DNA of 64,000 nucleotides, taken from assembly GCF_025566885.1 (NCBI RefSeq), contig NZ_JAOQJQ010000006.1, positions 62,001 to 126,000 on the forward strand. The letters are read 5' to 3'. The notes beneath the pieces are model-generated. The model saw only the letters and a list, made by a program, of their open reading frames with translations, did no database searches and was not told the origin of the DNA. Positions 25,647 through 34,841 of the stretch are shown in pieces. Positions within the stretch are counted from its first letter, which is position 1. Every line of letters begins with the position of its first letter. Both the position numbers and the translations under genes were made by a program. This stretch comes from Brotonthovivens ammoniilytica (lineage in GTDB: Bacteria; Bacillota; Clostridia; Lachnospirales; Lachnospiraceae).

Positions 25647-26540
25647 TCAGTCATTATTTTCTTCGTATTCTCCCTCTTCCTCCTCAATAAGAGCTGAGGA
25701 AGCCTCTATAACAGAAGTAAGAAGATTATAGAAATCAGCAGCTTTCATACTGGTAACCACCGGAACTCCCGTTTGTTCTTCCAGCGCTTTTCTTGCGATT
25801 CCCGCAACTTCTCCGCCTCTTTTAGCAACGCTTTTGCTTTCCTCAAAACCAGATGGACGAGCAGCAGCAGAAATATCTTTTGTGGAAGTTTCCGCAAGCA
25901 TATTTAAAACTAATTCTGTAGTGCTCATATTATCTCTGAGATTTTCTTTTTTCAATCCTTTCAGGGATTTATATTGCCGTGTAGACATTCCAGCCCAGGC
26001 CTTCGTAATCTCATCTGTCAAAATGGCATACTCCCTTCCTTGCTGTACTCCTCGCTTTTTCCACTCATCCGTAAGCTCTTTACGAACACGAATAGTCAAA
26101 AGCCTCTGATTTATCCACTCTTCATCATATCCTTTTTTTAAATATGTAGAAAAAGCCCGGTCAATTGCTTTCTCCGGATCTATGGTTTCCTCAATACGCT
26201 CACTCCCCACCTTCGCAAGCCAGGCTTTTAATGGTTCTGCTTTGGGTGAGGTAACCGACTGGATAATACGGAAAATTCCTTCCATTGTTGCCGCATTTGT
26301 TCGATAATTTTTTCCATCACTTGCCAGCATTGGAGTTAGGGTACAGATTGTACCCCACCTGGCATTCAGTTCAGGGTCGCGGGAACGCATTTTTTTAATA
26401 TACTGTTTTGGGTCTTTACTATTTGTTAAAACCGCAATCACATCTGTCACACAAAAATACCATTCTTCCTGTTTGGCATTCCATGAAGTACGAATTTGTT
26501 TATCTTCAAACATTTGGATCAAATTATTATTTCCGCTCAT
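25647..26540 (-). CDS. BRO-N/DinD-like DNA-damage or prophage antirepressor protein
   Basis: 297 residues. The N-terminal BRO-like domain reads KQIRTSWNAKQEEWYFCVTDVIAVLTNSKDP...LASDGKNYRTNAAT. It is followed by LKAWLAKVGSERIEE, and a DinD-like C-terminal half (AWAGMSTRQYKSLKGLKKENLRDNMSTTELVLNMLAETSTKDI). Such proteins are phage antirepressors or SOS-induced proteins in mobile elements. A palindromic site lies just upstream and a similar one lies inside the gene, hinting at autoregulation. Confidence 0.8.
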   Translation of the reverse strand: MSGNNNLIQMFEDKQIRTSWNAKQEEWYFCVTDVIAVLTNSKDPKQYIKKMRSRDPELNARWGTICTLTPMLASDGKNYRTNAATMEGIFRIIQSVTSPKAEPLKAWLAKVGSERIEETIDPEKAIDRAFSTYLKKGYDEEWINQRLLTIRVRKELTDEWKKRGVQQGREYAILTDEITKAWAGMSTRQYKSLKGLKKENLRDNMSTTELVLNMLAETSTKDISAAARPSGFEESKSVAKRGGEVAGIARKALEEQTGVPVVTSMKAADFYNLLTSVIEASSALIEEEEGEYEENND

Positions 26541-26574
26541 TTTTACGTCCTCCTGGTTTTACCAGATCTGAAAT

Positions 26575-26593
26575 AGGGTACAATTGATACCCT
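26575..26593 (-). promoter_or_regulatory. Candidate operator upstream of the BRO/DinD-like gene
   Basis: AGGGTA-N7-TACCCT with an internal CAATTG makes a 19-bp near-palindrome about 35 bp before the start codon. A related palindrome, GGGTACA-N3-TGTACCC, sits inside the gene at 26339-26355. The rest of 26541-26850 is AT-rich, holding the divergent promoters; an 85-codon frame there was not accepted as a gene. Confidence 0.45.
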
Positions 26594-26850
26594 GTCTGCA
26601 AAAGTTTGATGGTTCATATTATATCCCACGTCTATAAAATAAAAAAGCATTTTTAAATCTATTTTTCTCGTGAGATATTTCCCTATTAGTTTTATCTTTA
26701 ACAGAACGCCAGCCGTTCCCCCTATACTATCTTTATTTTCTCCTCTGCCCGCAGCATAATGGACAATCGTGCTGGCATAAGCTGTAGCGTACAGATACAA
26801 ATACTCTTTAAAAATGACACTTTTTATAAATGAAAAGGGGAGGTCCGCTG

Positions 26851-27111
26851 ATGATCAACAGCAAACAACTATCACAAATGAGCCGGCAAGACATAAAAGA
26901 AATAAAAAAAGAAACTTTAATAGATATATCTACTATAAAAACAGATAGCACTCTGACACAGGAACAGAAAATAATTGCTTTTCTGGAACAATTAAAAAAT
27001 CCTTATTGTTTTTTATGTGGTAATACCCCGGTTCGTGTCTGTTATTCCGATCAGGCCCCAGCTCTTGAGGAAATACTTACAAAATTTTTTATACAATTAA
27101 AACAAAGCTGA
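26851..27111 (+). CDS. Small DUF6870-like mobile-element protein
   Basis: 86 residues from the ATG at 26851 after GGGGAGG; a frame seven codons longer begins at 26830 but includes the ribosome site. The pattern MSRQDIKEIKKETLIDISTI...IIAFLEQLKNPYCFLCGNTPVRVCY is the typical small protein encoded next to recombinases or relaxases in Clostridial elements. It has a CFLCG pair that could bind metal. Function is unknown. It lies 57 bp before the recombinase and is probably cotranscribed. Confidence 0.7.
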   Translation: MINSKQLSQMSRQDIKEIKKETLIDISTIKTDSTLTQEQKIIAFLEQLKNPYCFLCGNTPVRVCYSDQAPALEEILTKFFIQLKQS

Positions 27112-27168
27112 CGCTTTCTCATAAATACGGTGCCGTACAAATATAGTTATACGGGATAGGAGGTCAGC

Positions 27169-28920
27169 ATGGCACGTATACGAAAACAATCATTTTCAGC
27201 TGCACCAAAGAAAATAATCTGGTATATCGCTATCTATATCCGCATTTCCCGTGATGATGGAAGTGACGAAAGCCTCAGTGTTTCCAACCAAAGAAAAATT
27301 CTGCTGGAGTTCCTTAAAAAGTCTTTTCAAGACGAACATGTGGTCACGGACATTTACATTGATGATGGACAAAGCGGTACAGATTATGAGCGTCCCGGCT
27401 TTCAAAGAATGATACATGATGTGGAAACAGGAAAAGTAAACTGCATTATCTGTAAAAATCTATCCCGTGCCTTCCGTAACTATTCCGACCAGGGCTATTT
27501 TCTGGAAAGTTTTTTCCCTCGTTTTAATACCCGCTTTATTACGCTGAGCGATCCTAAAATTGATACTTTTATCAACCCGGAAACAGTAAATGGAATGGAA
27601 GTACCTATTAATGGTTTAATGAATGACCGCTTTGCATACAAAACATCCAGTGATATCCGGAGAACCTTTGACACCAAACGGCGCAACGGTGAATTTATAG
27701 GAGCATTTGCCCCCTACGGCTATGCAAAAGACACAGAAAATAAAAATCATCTGATCATCGACCCAGAAGCTGCACAAGTTGTAAAAGACATTTTCCATTG
27801 GTATGTTTACGGAGACGGAAGCACGGAAGTTATAACTGACAGAGATGGAACAAAATATAAGCGATTGACAGACAGTATGAGTAAAGAGAGCATCGCCCGA
27901 AAACTCAATAACCTTGGTATTCCAAACCCCGCTGCATATAAACGGAGCAAGGGTATGAAGTACCATAATTCCCAGGCTGACAAAAATGATGGTCTGTGGC
28001 AGTCATCAAGTATTACAACCATTCTTTCTAATGAAATGTATATTGGAACTATGGTTCAGGGCAAACAAAAAGTTATCAGCTATAAAGTACATGACAAAAT
28101 AACAATTCCTGAAGATAAATGGTATCGTGTACCTAATACCCATAAGCCTATTATTAGCAGTGAATTGTTCCATAGAGTACAGGAGTTACAGGCAAAAGAC
28201 ACAAGGCGTGCTCCCGGCAAAAAGCAGAATTATCTGTTTTCTGGTTTTCTCAGATGCGCAGACTGTAAAAAAGCTATGACAAGAAAGCCGTCAAAAAACC
28301 TGATCTATTATAATTGTTCTACCTACAAACGAAAATCAAAAACAAAATGCTCCATCCATTCTATCCGTCTGGATGTATTAGAACCGGCAGTCTTAACTGC
28401 TATTCAAAGGCAGATTGAATTGGCTGTGCACCTGCCGGAAATTATTGACAAGATTAAAAAGGCTCCGGCTGCCGGAAATAAATCTGCACAGCTGGAGGCC
28501 TTATTAAAGCTACGTACTCAGGAGCTTAAAAAGACAGAAAACATTATAACTGATTTATACCTGGACTGGAAAAACGGAGATATCACTCACAATCAATACA
28601 GAAAAATGAAAGTAAAGTTTGAAACTCAGTCCAGACAGCTCAAAGTGATGATTAAGCATCTAAAAGAGAACATTAAGGTTATAGATGAAGATATCACTTG
28701 CGGCAATCCATATCTTAACGCATTCCTCAAGTACAAAAATGTACAGACTTTGACACAGGGTATTCTCCTGGAACTGGTAAAAGATATTTTCATTCATGAA
28801 GGCGGTGGGATTACCATTGTATTCAAATTTGAAGATCCGTTCAAACGGATTATAGATTTTATTGAAAACAATAAATACGTTCTAGCCGCTGCAGAGAACA
28901 AAGCAGACAGAGGAACTTAA
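27169..28920 (+). CDS. Large serine recombinase (site-specific integrase)
   Basis: 583 residues. The resolvase catalytic domain starts IAIYIRISRDDGSDESLSVSNQR with the nucleophile Ser in RIS (about residue 28). It has the Arg-containing DDGQSGTDYERPGFQRM and CKNLSRAFRN motifs. The recombinase domain is GAFAPYGYAKDTENKNHLIIDPEAAQVVKDIF. The zinc ribbon is CADCKKAMTRKP with a second pair at YYNCSTYKRKSKTKC, and a coiled coil follows (about 430-500). It is of the TndX/TnpX class that integrates and excises elements. The ATG follows TAGGAGG. Confidence 0.92.
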   Translation: MARIRKQSFSAAPKKIIWYIAIYIRISRDDGSDESLSVSNQRKILLEFLKKSFQDEHVVTDIYIDDGQSGTDYERPGFQRMIHDVETGKVNCIICKNLSRAFRNYSDQGYFLESFFPRFNTRFITLSDPKIDTFINPETVNGMEVPINGLMNDRFAYKTSSDIRRTFDTKRRNGEFIGAFAPYGYAKDTENKNHLIIDPEAAQVVKDIFHWYVYGDGSTEVITDRDGTKYKRLTDSMSKESIARKLNNLGIPNPAAYKRSKGMKYHNSQADKNDGLWQSSSITTILSNEMYIGTMVQGKQKVISYKVHDKITIPEDKWYRVPNTHKPIISSELFHRVQELQAKDTRRAPGKKQNYLFSGFLRCADCKKAMTRKPSKNLIYYNCSTYKRKSKTKCSIHSIRLDVLEPAVLTAIQRQIELAVHLPEIIDKIKKAPAAGNKSAQLEALLKLRTQELKKTENIITDLYLDWKNGDITHNQYRKMKVKFETQSRQLKVMIKHLKENIKVIDEDITCGNPYLNAFLKYKNVQTLTQGILLELVKDIFIHEGGGITIVFKFEDPFKRIIDFIENNKYVLAAAENKADRGT

Positions 28921-28937
28921 CCTGTCGTTTTATTCTC

Positions 28938-29120
28938 TATATCAGATGTGGGATGACTTCCGCCTCTGCAGGCGGTGAGTAACAAATTAGTATCAGTTCG
29001 GGTGCCAATCCCCCATCTGACATACGCTCCGAGCGGAGGTGCCGCGCTTAGAAAGAGAATGTTGTCAGCAAAGCTGACTCGAATCGCTCACCAAGTCTCG
29101 CAAAAGCGAGACTTGAATTT
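28938..29120 (-). repeat. Dispersed palindromic repeat, longest copy
   Basis: On the minus strand it opens with AAATTCAAGTCTCGC-TTTT-GCGAGACTTG and continues through a GTCAGC-TTT-GCTGAC hairpin. It then carries about 90 bp of extra hairpins (CTCCG/CGGAG, CCGCCT-CTGC-AGGCGG), enclosed by complementary ends TATGTCAGATG and CATCTGATATA. Copies at 32532 and 58552 match the two flanks but lack the middle. It lies between convergent recombinase and collagen-like genes and overlaps the latter's stop codon. It could fold as an RNA. Confidence 0.75.
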
Positions 29121-29520
29121 AAGCCAGTGATTGGGCATAAATAACCGGAGCAGTAGCCCCAGCCGCACCCGGCGCTCCGGTTGGACCCGTCGGCCCTGTG
29201 GCTCCTGCTGGGCCTGTTGCTCCCGTGGGACCCATTGCCCCGTTCTGGCCGTCTCTGCCGGCCGGACCTGTTATCCCCGCCAGGCCGTTAAAACCTCTAG
29301 GACCTACCGGCCCCTGACAGCCCCGGGGACCAGTAGGACCCTGGCAGCCTCTTGGTCCCATAGGACCTGTCGGTCCCCGCTGACAGCAGCAATTTGTCTG
29401 GCATCGGCCGCTGGCGGAACCTGCAGTAGTGCATCTGCCGTCAGAGCAGTCAGCCTGTGTGAGCTGTTCTGATTCATCGGCATTCCTGCTGTTTCTTTTA
29501 TTTCTAAAATCATTAAACAA
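29119..29520 (-). CDS. Collagen-like GPTG-repeat protein, short
   Basis: About 133 residues from a TTG at 29520, chosen because AAAGGGG precedes it; the frame itself opens at 29538. The N-terminal domain is polar and Cys-rich (ADCSDGRCTT...GRCQTNCCCQRG). It is followed by about 23 Gly-X-Y triplets with GPRGCQGP units, and a short tail APVIYAQSLA. The triplet block GPAGRDGQNGAMGPTG is shared with the larger collagen-like gene at 24.5-25.5 kb, so the two are paralogues. It is probably a surface or spore-coat filament; cysteines may cross-link it. Confidence 0.7.
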   Translation of the reverse strand: MFNDFRNKRNSRNADESEQLTQADCSDGRCTTAGSASGRCQTNCCCQRGPTGPMGPRGCQGPTGPRGCQGPVGPRGFNGLAGITGPAGRDGQNGAMGPTGATGPAGATGPTGPTGAPGAAGATAPVIYAQSLA

Positions 29521-29587
29521 TAGTATTTCCCCTTTCAAATGCTTTTGGCAAAAAATAATGCCTGATATACCATATGAAACGGGCCGC

Positions 29588-30703
29588 TTACTTGTGCATT
29601 TTTATACCGCTTATTCCCTTAAGCTTACCTGACATTTTCAATTTATCAAAATAGCTTATATTAAGCTGTACCTCCCTTGCATCCGGTTTTATCTTCATAG
29701 ATTTTTCATGATATTTAAAGGCCTCTTCATATCTTCCAAGCCGGTCATAGCAGACACACAGCTGGATATTTGGTATATAATCATAGCAGTCCTGCTGCAT
29801 GAACGCTCCATTATCAGGATTACGTCTGGCATTTAATGCCTGCCGGTACCAATACACAGCCTGGTTATATTTCTTCTGCTCTATAAAAATACGTCCTATC
29901 TCACAGCATATCTCTGCTCTTGGCTCGTCAAAGATAAAACTGTAAAAAAGTACTTCCAGCCTCTTTGGCTTTTTCAGAAATTTCTCATAACAATAGGAGA
30001 GCTGGAGGCAGGCATCTATCTTATTTTCCATCCAGCCGCCTTCTGACTGAAGAAATTCCTGAAATATTTCTGCTGCTCTCTCGTATTTTTGATGGTAATA
30101 AAGCTCCCTTCCATAATAAAACAGATGACGCGGTTCCAGAGCTTCTCCATTCTGAATCATAGCTTCATAGATATTCAAATTTCTGTCAGGATCCCCCGCA
30201 GCTATTTTTCTATGTTCAATTTCAATGGGAATATACTGAATTTTTCCGGCAGGTTCCACTGCTTCATGAACCTTCCCTTTCCAAAAAAATCCTCTGTTAT
30301 TTTTAATCAGCCGTTCTCGGTAATAAGAAAATGAAACATTTCCATATTCGTCAAATCCCGTGAGGTATTTCATCATAACTACATCCGTTTCCGGCTCCAG
30401 TGTCTGTTTCAGCTGAATCAGCCTCTGTCTGTTTGATTCTGTAATCACATCATCTGCATCCAGCCACATCCAGTAATCCATACGTGCTTTCTCACAAGCA
30501 AAGTTTCTAGCTGCCGAGAAATCTCCAATCCAGGGAAAATCAAAAATCCTCGCATGAAAACCCTCTGCAATTTCTTTTGTTCTATCTTCAGATCCTGTGT
30601 CAACAATTATGATTTCATCTGCAATTTCCTGCATTTGTCCCAGTATTCTGCTCAAAACTTTCTCCTCATCTCTGACAATCATACACAGACTAATCGTAAT
30701 CAT
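29588..30703 (-). CDS. Family 2 glycosyltransferase with TPR tail
   Basis: About 371 residues from the ATG at 30703, which follows GGAGAAGG; a longer frame starts at 30727 without a ribosome site. The GT-A domain is ISLCMIVRDEEKVLSRIL, IIIVDTGSEDRTKEIA and the metal-binding DADD (WMWLDADDVI). The C-terminal half holds tetratricopeptide-like repeats (YYGRELYYHQKYERAAEIFQEF; KYNQAVYWYRQAL; GRYEEAFKYHEKSM). It is of the SunS/SPBc2-like GT2 type that glycosylates peptides or surface structures. With the collagen-like gene just downstream, that protein is a plausible substrate, but this is only an inference. Confidence 0.85.
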   Translation of the reverse strand: MITISLCMIVRDEEKVLSRILGQMQEIADEIIIVDTGSEDRTKEIAEGFHARIFDFPWIGDFSAARNFACEKARMDYWMWLDADDVITESNRQRLIQLKQTLEPETDVVMMKYLTGFDEYGNVSFSYYRERLIKNNRGFFWKGKVHEAVEPAGKIQYIPIEIEHRKIAAGDPDRNLNIYEAMIQNGEALEPRHLFYYGRELYYHQKYERAAEIFQEFLQSEGGWMENKIDACLQLSYCYEKFLKKPKRLEVLFYSFIFDEPRAEICCEIGRIFIEQKKYNQAVYWYRQALNARRNPDNGAFMQQDCYDYIPNIQLCVCYDRLGRYEEAFKYHEKSMKIKPDAREVQLNISYFDKLKMSGKLKGISGIKMHK

Positions 30704-30800
30704 ATATTCCTTCTCCAAAAGAAACATTTTTTACTAATATATGTGCATTCTGATCTGCAGGTTCGGACAAAAGAAAGCAATATATGTCAATAACGTATTC

Positions 30801-32375
30801 TTATTCTCCCAGCAAAACCTCCAGATCCTTTTCAGGTGTTGTAATCGGTGCAATGTTATAATTTTCTACCAGATATTTTAGAACATTGGGCGATACAAAT
30901 GCCGGAAGCGTCGGGCCCAGCCGTATATTCTTAATTCCCAGATGAAGCAAAGTCAGAAGAATGCAGACTGCTTTCTGCTCATACCAGGACAATACCATGG
31001 AAAGCGGAAGCTCATTCACTCCGCAGTTAAATGCTTCAGCTAGAGCCACTGCGACCCTGATGGCACTGTATGCGTCATTGCACTGCCCCATATCCATCAG
31101 CCGCGGCAGGCCGCCAATTGTGCCAAGATCAAGATCGTTGAATCGGTATTTGCCGCAGGCAAGTGTCAAAATTACAGTATCTGCCGGTGTCTGTTTTACA
31201 AATTCCGTATAATAATTACGTCCCGGGCGGGCTCCGTCACATCCGCCTACCAGGAAAAAGTGCCTGATAGCTCCGTTTTTTACGGCATCAATCACCTGGT
31301 CTGCAACACTTAATACCGTACCATGTCCGAATCCGGTTGTTACACTTTTCCCGCCATTGATTCCGGTAAACTCCATATCCTTCTCATAACCGCCAAGAGC
31401 CAGCGCCATTTCAATCACCGGTGTAAAATCTTTCTCTTCTCCTATGTGGACCATCTCCGGATAAGATACCACTTCTGTTGTAAATACCCGGTCAGCATAA
31501 CTTTCCCTAACGGGCATCAAACAATTTGTCGTAAATAAAACAGGTGCCGGAATATTCGCAAATTCCTTCTGCTGATTCTGCCATGCGGTACCAAAGTTTC
31601 CTTTCAGATGAGAATATTTTTTCAGTTCCGGATATGCATGAGCCGGAAGCATCTCTCCATGAGTATAAATATTAATACCTTTTCCTTCTGTCTGTTCCAA
31701 AAGCTTCTTTAAGTCCAGCAGATCATGACCGGTAATTACTATAAATGGGCCTTTTTCAACTGTCAGAGGGACGGTAACAGGAACCGGCGTTCCGAAACTT
31801 TCTGTATTAGCCCGGTCGAGAAGCTCCATACAAGTCAGGTTATGCTGGCCTACTTCTAGTACTATAGGCAGCAGCTGTTCCATACCCCACTCTTTCTCAA
31901 GAGCTCTTAAAGCTTTATAGAAGAATCCGTTTACCGTCTTATCTCTATACCCAAGCACCATGGCATGGTACGCATAGGCTGACATTCCCCTTATCCCAAA
32001 TAAAATCAGGGATTTTAAAGAACGGATATCCTCCCCGGCATCCCAGATCCTGTTCATATCATAATCCTTTGTCTGTCCGCAGCCGCTGATCTGCGCTCCG
32101 GCCGCTCTGACGCGTCCGGCTAATTCGCTGATAGTCGCATCATTGAAATTAACATTTGTTACAGCAGTAAATAATCCTTCCAGTACAAGGCGGTCCAGCG
32201 CCTCTGTTCTCTGCTCATCTGCTGCTGTACAGGCCAGGGAAATTAAAGCTCCTGTAAGTTCATCCTGTAATTTTGCGGTTCCCGCCGTCTTTCCGCATAC
32301 TCCGGCCCCTTTGGTACAGCCTGTACATCCGGCTGTCTGTTCACACTGAAAACAAAACATGTTATGTTCCATCAT
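30801..32375 (-). CDS. hcp: Hybrid cluster protein (hydroxylamine/NO reductase)
   Basis: 524 residues. N-terminal cysteines MFCFQCEQTAGCTGC bind the first Fe-S cluster. Ligands of the hybrid Fe-S-O cluster lie in ITGHDLLDLKKLLEQTEGKG, TTNCLMPV, GGCDGARPGRNYY and LACGKYRFNDL. It reduces nitric oxide or hydroxylamine in anaerobes under nitrosative stress. The start ATGATG follows AGGAGGACAT. A palindromic Crp/Fnr-type site sits at exactly -41.5 of its promoter and matches the operator of the regulator at 39.2 kb. Confidence 0.96.
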   Translation of the reverse strand: MMEHNMFCFQCEQTAGCTGCTKGAGVCGKTAGTAKLQDELTGALISLACTAADEQRTEALDRLVLEGLFTAVTNVNFNDATISELAGRVRAAGAQISGCGQTKDYDMNRIWDAGEDIRSLKSLILFGIRGMSAYAYHAMVLGYRDKTVNGFFYKALRALEKEWGMEQLLPIVLEVGQHNLTCMELLDRANTESFGTPVPVTVPLTVEKGPFIVITGHDLLDLKKLLEQTEGKGINIYTHGEMLPAHAYPELKKYSHLKGNFGTAWQNQQKEFANIPAPVLFTTNCLMPVRESYADRVFTTEVVSYPEMVHIGEEKDFTPVIEMALALGGYEKDMEFTGINGGKSVTTGFGHGTVLSVADQVIDAVKNGAIRHFFLVGGCDGARPGRNYYTEFVKQTPADTVILTLACGKYRFNDLDLGTIGGLPRLMDMGQCNDAYSAIRVAVALAEAFNCGVNELPLSMVLSWYEQKAVCILLTLLHLGIKNIRLGPTLPAFVSPNVLKYLVENYNIAPITTPEKDLEVLLGE

Positions 32376-32423
32376 ATGTCCTCCTTATCCTTTTCCAATA
32401 TTTAACTGTTAGATTATAAATTC

Positions 32424-32465
32424 AGTATAATATTGTTTTTCTCAAATTTATGTTGTTATAACAAC
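32424..32465 (-). promoter_or_regulatory. hcp promoter with Crp/Fnr-family activator site
   Basis: The perfect 14-bp palindrome GTTGTTATAACAAC (32452-32465) is centred 29 bases before the -10 hexamer TATACT (32424-32429). That places the centre at -41.5, the class II activator position. No proper -35 is present. The half-site TGTTGT-N4-ACAAC also lies in front of the regulator gene at 39180. Confidence 0.75.
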
Positions 32466-32531
32466 GTTTTTGTCAAAAATAGGACATAGCACAGACTTAT
32501 ACAAAATTAAGAAATTCAGATCAGAATTGAT

Positions 32532-32622
32532 AATTCAAGTCTCGCGAGAGCGAGACTTAGTGCGCGATTCGGGTCAGCTTTGCTGACAATATTCTATTCC
32601 CAAGCGCTGCACATCTGATATA
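32532..32622 (+). repeat. Dispersed palindromic repeat, 91-bp copy
   Basis: It opens AATTCAAGTCTCGCGAGAGC, continues with a GTCAGC-TTT-GCTGAC hairpin and ATATTCTATTCC, and closes GCTGCACATCTGATATA. It is nearly identical to 58552-58642 and matches the two ends of the longer copy at 28938-29120. It lies between hcp and the alpha/beta hydrolase gene. Confidence 0.85.
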
Positions 32623-32625
32623 ACT

Positions 32626-32674
32626 ACAAAAAAGGCAGAGGATAAATACCTGCCAAAGCAATTTACCCTCTGCC
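32626..32674 (-). terminator. Terminator after the alpha/beta hydrolase gene
   Basis: On the minus strand GGCAGAGG pairs with CCTCTGCC (plus-strand arms 32634-32641 and 32667-32674), with additional pairing of the loop edges, then six T residues. Confidence 0.85.
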
Positions 32675-32695
32675 CTTCACATTATACTGCTATAT

Positions 32696-34786
32696 TTAAC
32701 CCATATTCCAGAACATAGCTGTATTCGCTACCGAAATCATAGTAAACAAAAATGTATTCAAAAACGATGCAAGCCAGACATTATTGGTTTTATCAAATAC
32801 CCTTCTTGCAAATACTGCCGCAATTCCAAGGCAGGGTACCAGAGCAAACAGTAATATTCCGTTTAAAGCCTGTGTCGGCTGCAAAGACACACCTCTGGCA
32901 AAATCAAGACCATACTGAAGGGCCAGCCAGATTACCAGACCTCCTATGTTCATAAGAACTGCTATCAGGTAACCATTTTTCCTTTTTCTGCAATTTGCAT
33001 TAAGTGCTGTTGTATTAATCAGATAATAAATAAAGAAAAACGGAAGATAGCATAACGCTGTGACTAAAAATTCAGGTTTAAATGTTCTGACGGCCAGTAC
33101 CCAGATTCTGAAATCAACTCCAAAAGCTGCCTGAACCACAAACAATACAATATAAACAATTACTACTGCTGCCAATGCGGTAACAAAACTTGCCGCAATT
33201 GTTTTTCCTTTCAGCCTCACTCCATAGTCTTTTGCCTTTGTACCCAGGTTTTTTCTGGAAATGCCGTAAAACATAAACAGAATTATCAACGCTATTAATC
33301 CACAGCTTACTGCCCAATATGCGATCTGATTTGTAGTTGGCTCACAAAAGCTTCCATTCAGCGGAATTACCTTATCTGCCAGCGTAAAATTTAAAACTGC
33401 CAGAAGAGAAACTACCGCCCCGGCAATCATTGCAGTTCCCCGGCCCTTTTCCTTCTTCATAAAATATAACACTGCCAGTATTAAATTCACAGCACAGATA
33501 ACGCCTCCGCCCACTGCAAGAATTTTTAATCCAGATGCGCTTTTATCCATCAGAGTAGAGAAAAATACTGCCGGATATAAAATGCTGCATACAACCATAA
33601 TCCAGAAACCGGATTTTCCAAATGCTGTCTGCGGAACTCTCACCACATCTATTTCTTCTGTCACGGAATTTCTTAAAAACGGCGCTTTCAACAGTAAAGT
33701 AACAATCGGTACAATCATCAGGAAAAACCCTATCAATGCGATTAGATTGAAAAACTCTTTCCAAAACCAGATTTGATTGCCGGAAGAAAGATCCGCGTTT
33801 GTCATATCAGCAGTTACAGCATCTGCAAAAGCAGTTTGATAAAAATCAATCAGATTCCCTGTTGTAGTCTTTGAAAAATGATTCCACGGATGCGTCTGAT
33901 TTGGCGTATAAATAATATGCTGTCCTGTCTGGGATTCGCGAACCACATTCCCGTCATAAACAAGCTCCCCGGATTCTACCGTATAGAACTTTTCAGATTC
34001 TGCAGACTCTGTTTGATCTCCCACACCCAGAAACATTTTTCCCGACGCTGTGGCTGCAAAATCTTTGTAGGTAACAGTTCCATTTACAGCCTTTTCTTCT
34101 TCTGTCTTTTCATCATCGGATTTGCCGAAGAAAAATTCATCATAATGTCCGGCAATCATGCCTACGGTGCGGTCTCCAAATGCCGCAATATAATCCTGTT
34201 CTGATGCAATAGCAGATGCATAAGAATAATCCGCTCCCACAGAAATTCCCGTATAAATATTTCTTGTTCCACGCTGGAGAGATGCCATTTCATCCATATA
34301 GAGGGCAACCAGCGACGAAAAACCGCCCATAGAATGTCCGCTAACCGCCACATATGCATTTCCATTATCATCTTTAAGGGTATAATCCTGCTGCGCCGCA
34401 TAATTTGCCGCGTCAAGCTGAGAATAAATCCAGAAAGTAGAAAACTGCTCTCCCACTTCAAAGTGATCTTCCCATCTAGAGTCACCATGATCATACATAT
34501 CCAATGCAAGAACAATGTAGCCCCTGCGCGACATCTCAATGGCCGGTGCATCCTGCATTTCTTTGGAATTCAAATATCCATGGGTAGTCACAATAACCGG
34601 CCGTTTACTCTCCTCGCCGGCTCCCTTTGGCATATAAAGGAGCGCCGAGAGCGTTCCTCTTTCCGTCTCAAATTCAATTTTTTTTACAGATACCGAGTAC
34701 ATGGATGTGTTGAACATACCGCCCAGCCAGCTGCCCAGCAATACCATCAGTACTGCAATGACTAAGATTTTTTTCGTTTTTTTCAT
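32696..34786 (-). CDS. Membrane-anchored alpha/beta hydrolase with multi-pass C-terminal domain
   Basis: 696 residues. One N-terminal helix anchors an extracytoplasmic alpha/beta hydrolase domain of about 330 residues. It has strand PVIVTTHGYLNSKEM with an oxyanion-type HG, the nucleophile elbow VSGHSMGGFSS (Ser near 149), and a late His in QTHPWNHF. About nine C-terminal membrane helices follow. The substrate is unknown; the fused membrane domain suggests lipid or surface-polymer work. The gene is monocistronic with its own terminator. Confidence 0.8.
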   Translation of the reverse strand: MKKTKKILVIAVLMVLLGSWLGGMFNTSMYSVSVKKIEFETERGTLSALLYMPKGAGEESKRPVIVTTHGYLNSKEMQDAPAIEMSRRGYIVLALDMYDHGDSRWEDHFEVGEQFSTFWIYSQLDAANYAAQQDYTLKDDNGNAYVAVSGHSMGGFSSLVALYMDEMASLQRGTRNIYTGISVGADYSYASAIASEQDYIAAFGDRTVGMIAGHYDEFFFGKSDDEKTEEEKAVNGTVTYKDFAATASGKMFLGVGDQTESAESEKFYTVESGELVYDGNVVRESQTGQHIIYTPNQTHPWNHFSKTTTGNLIDFYQTAFADAVTADMTNADLSSGNQIWFWKEFFNLIALIGFFLMIVPIVTLLLKAPFLRNSVTEEIDVVRVPQTAFGKSGFWIMVVCSILYPAVFFSTLMDKSASGLKILAVGGGVICAVNLILAVLYFMKKEKGRGTAMIAGAVVSLLAVLNFTLADKVIPLNGSFCEPTTNQIAYWAVSCGLIALIILFMFYGISRKNLGTKAKDYGVRLKGKTIAASFVTALAAVVIVYIVLFVVQAAFGVDFRIWVLAVRTFKPEFLVTALCYLPFFFIYYLINTTALNANCRKRKNGYLIAVLMNIGGLVIWLALQYGLDFARGVSLQPTQALNGILLFALVPCLGIAAVFARRVFDKTNNVWLASFLNTFLFTMISVANTAMFWNMG

Positions 34787-34841
34787 ATAGTCCTCCGCTT
34801 ATTAAAAATACCTTGTGCTTCTTAAATATTTTTTACCATAA

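Larger units (their letters stand above)
25647..28920. mobile_element. Small recombinase element (BRO/DinD-like gene, small protein, large serine recombinase)
   Basis: Three accessory genes flanked by two collagen-like genes: a minus-strand BRO/DinD-like gene and, divergently, a DUF6870-like small gene and a large serine recombinase. Codon use and AT content are higher than in the neighbouring housekeeping genes. No conjugation, replication or resistance genes are present, so it is either a minimal element or a remnant. Ends and core att sites were not identified; the coordinates give only the gene span. Confidence 0.6.

Noticed and set aside
26543..26800. 85-codon minus-strand frame upstream of the BRO/DinD-like gene
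   Set aside because: It would start at a non-ATG codon with a poor ribosome site, has no recognised motif and covers the expected divergent promoter region.
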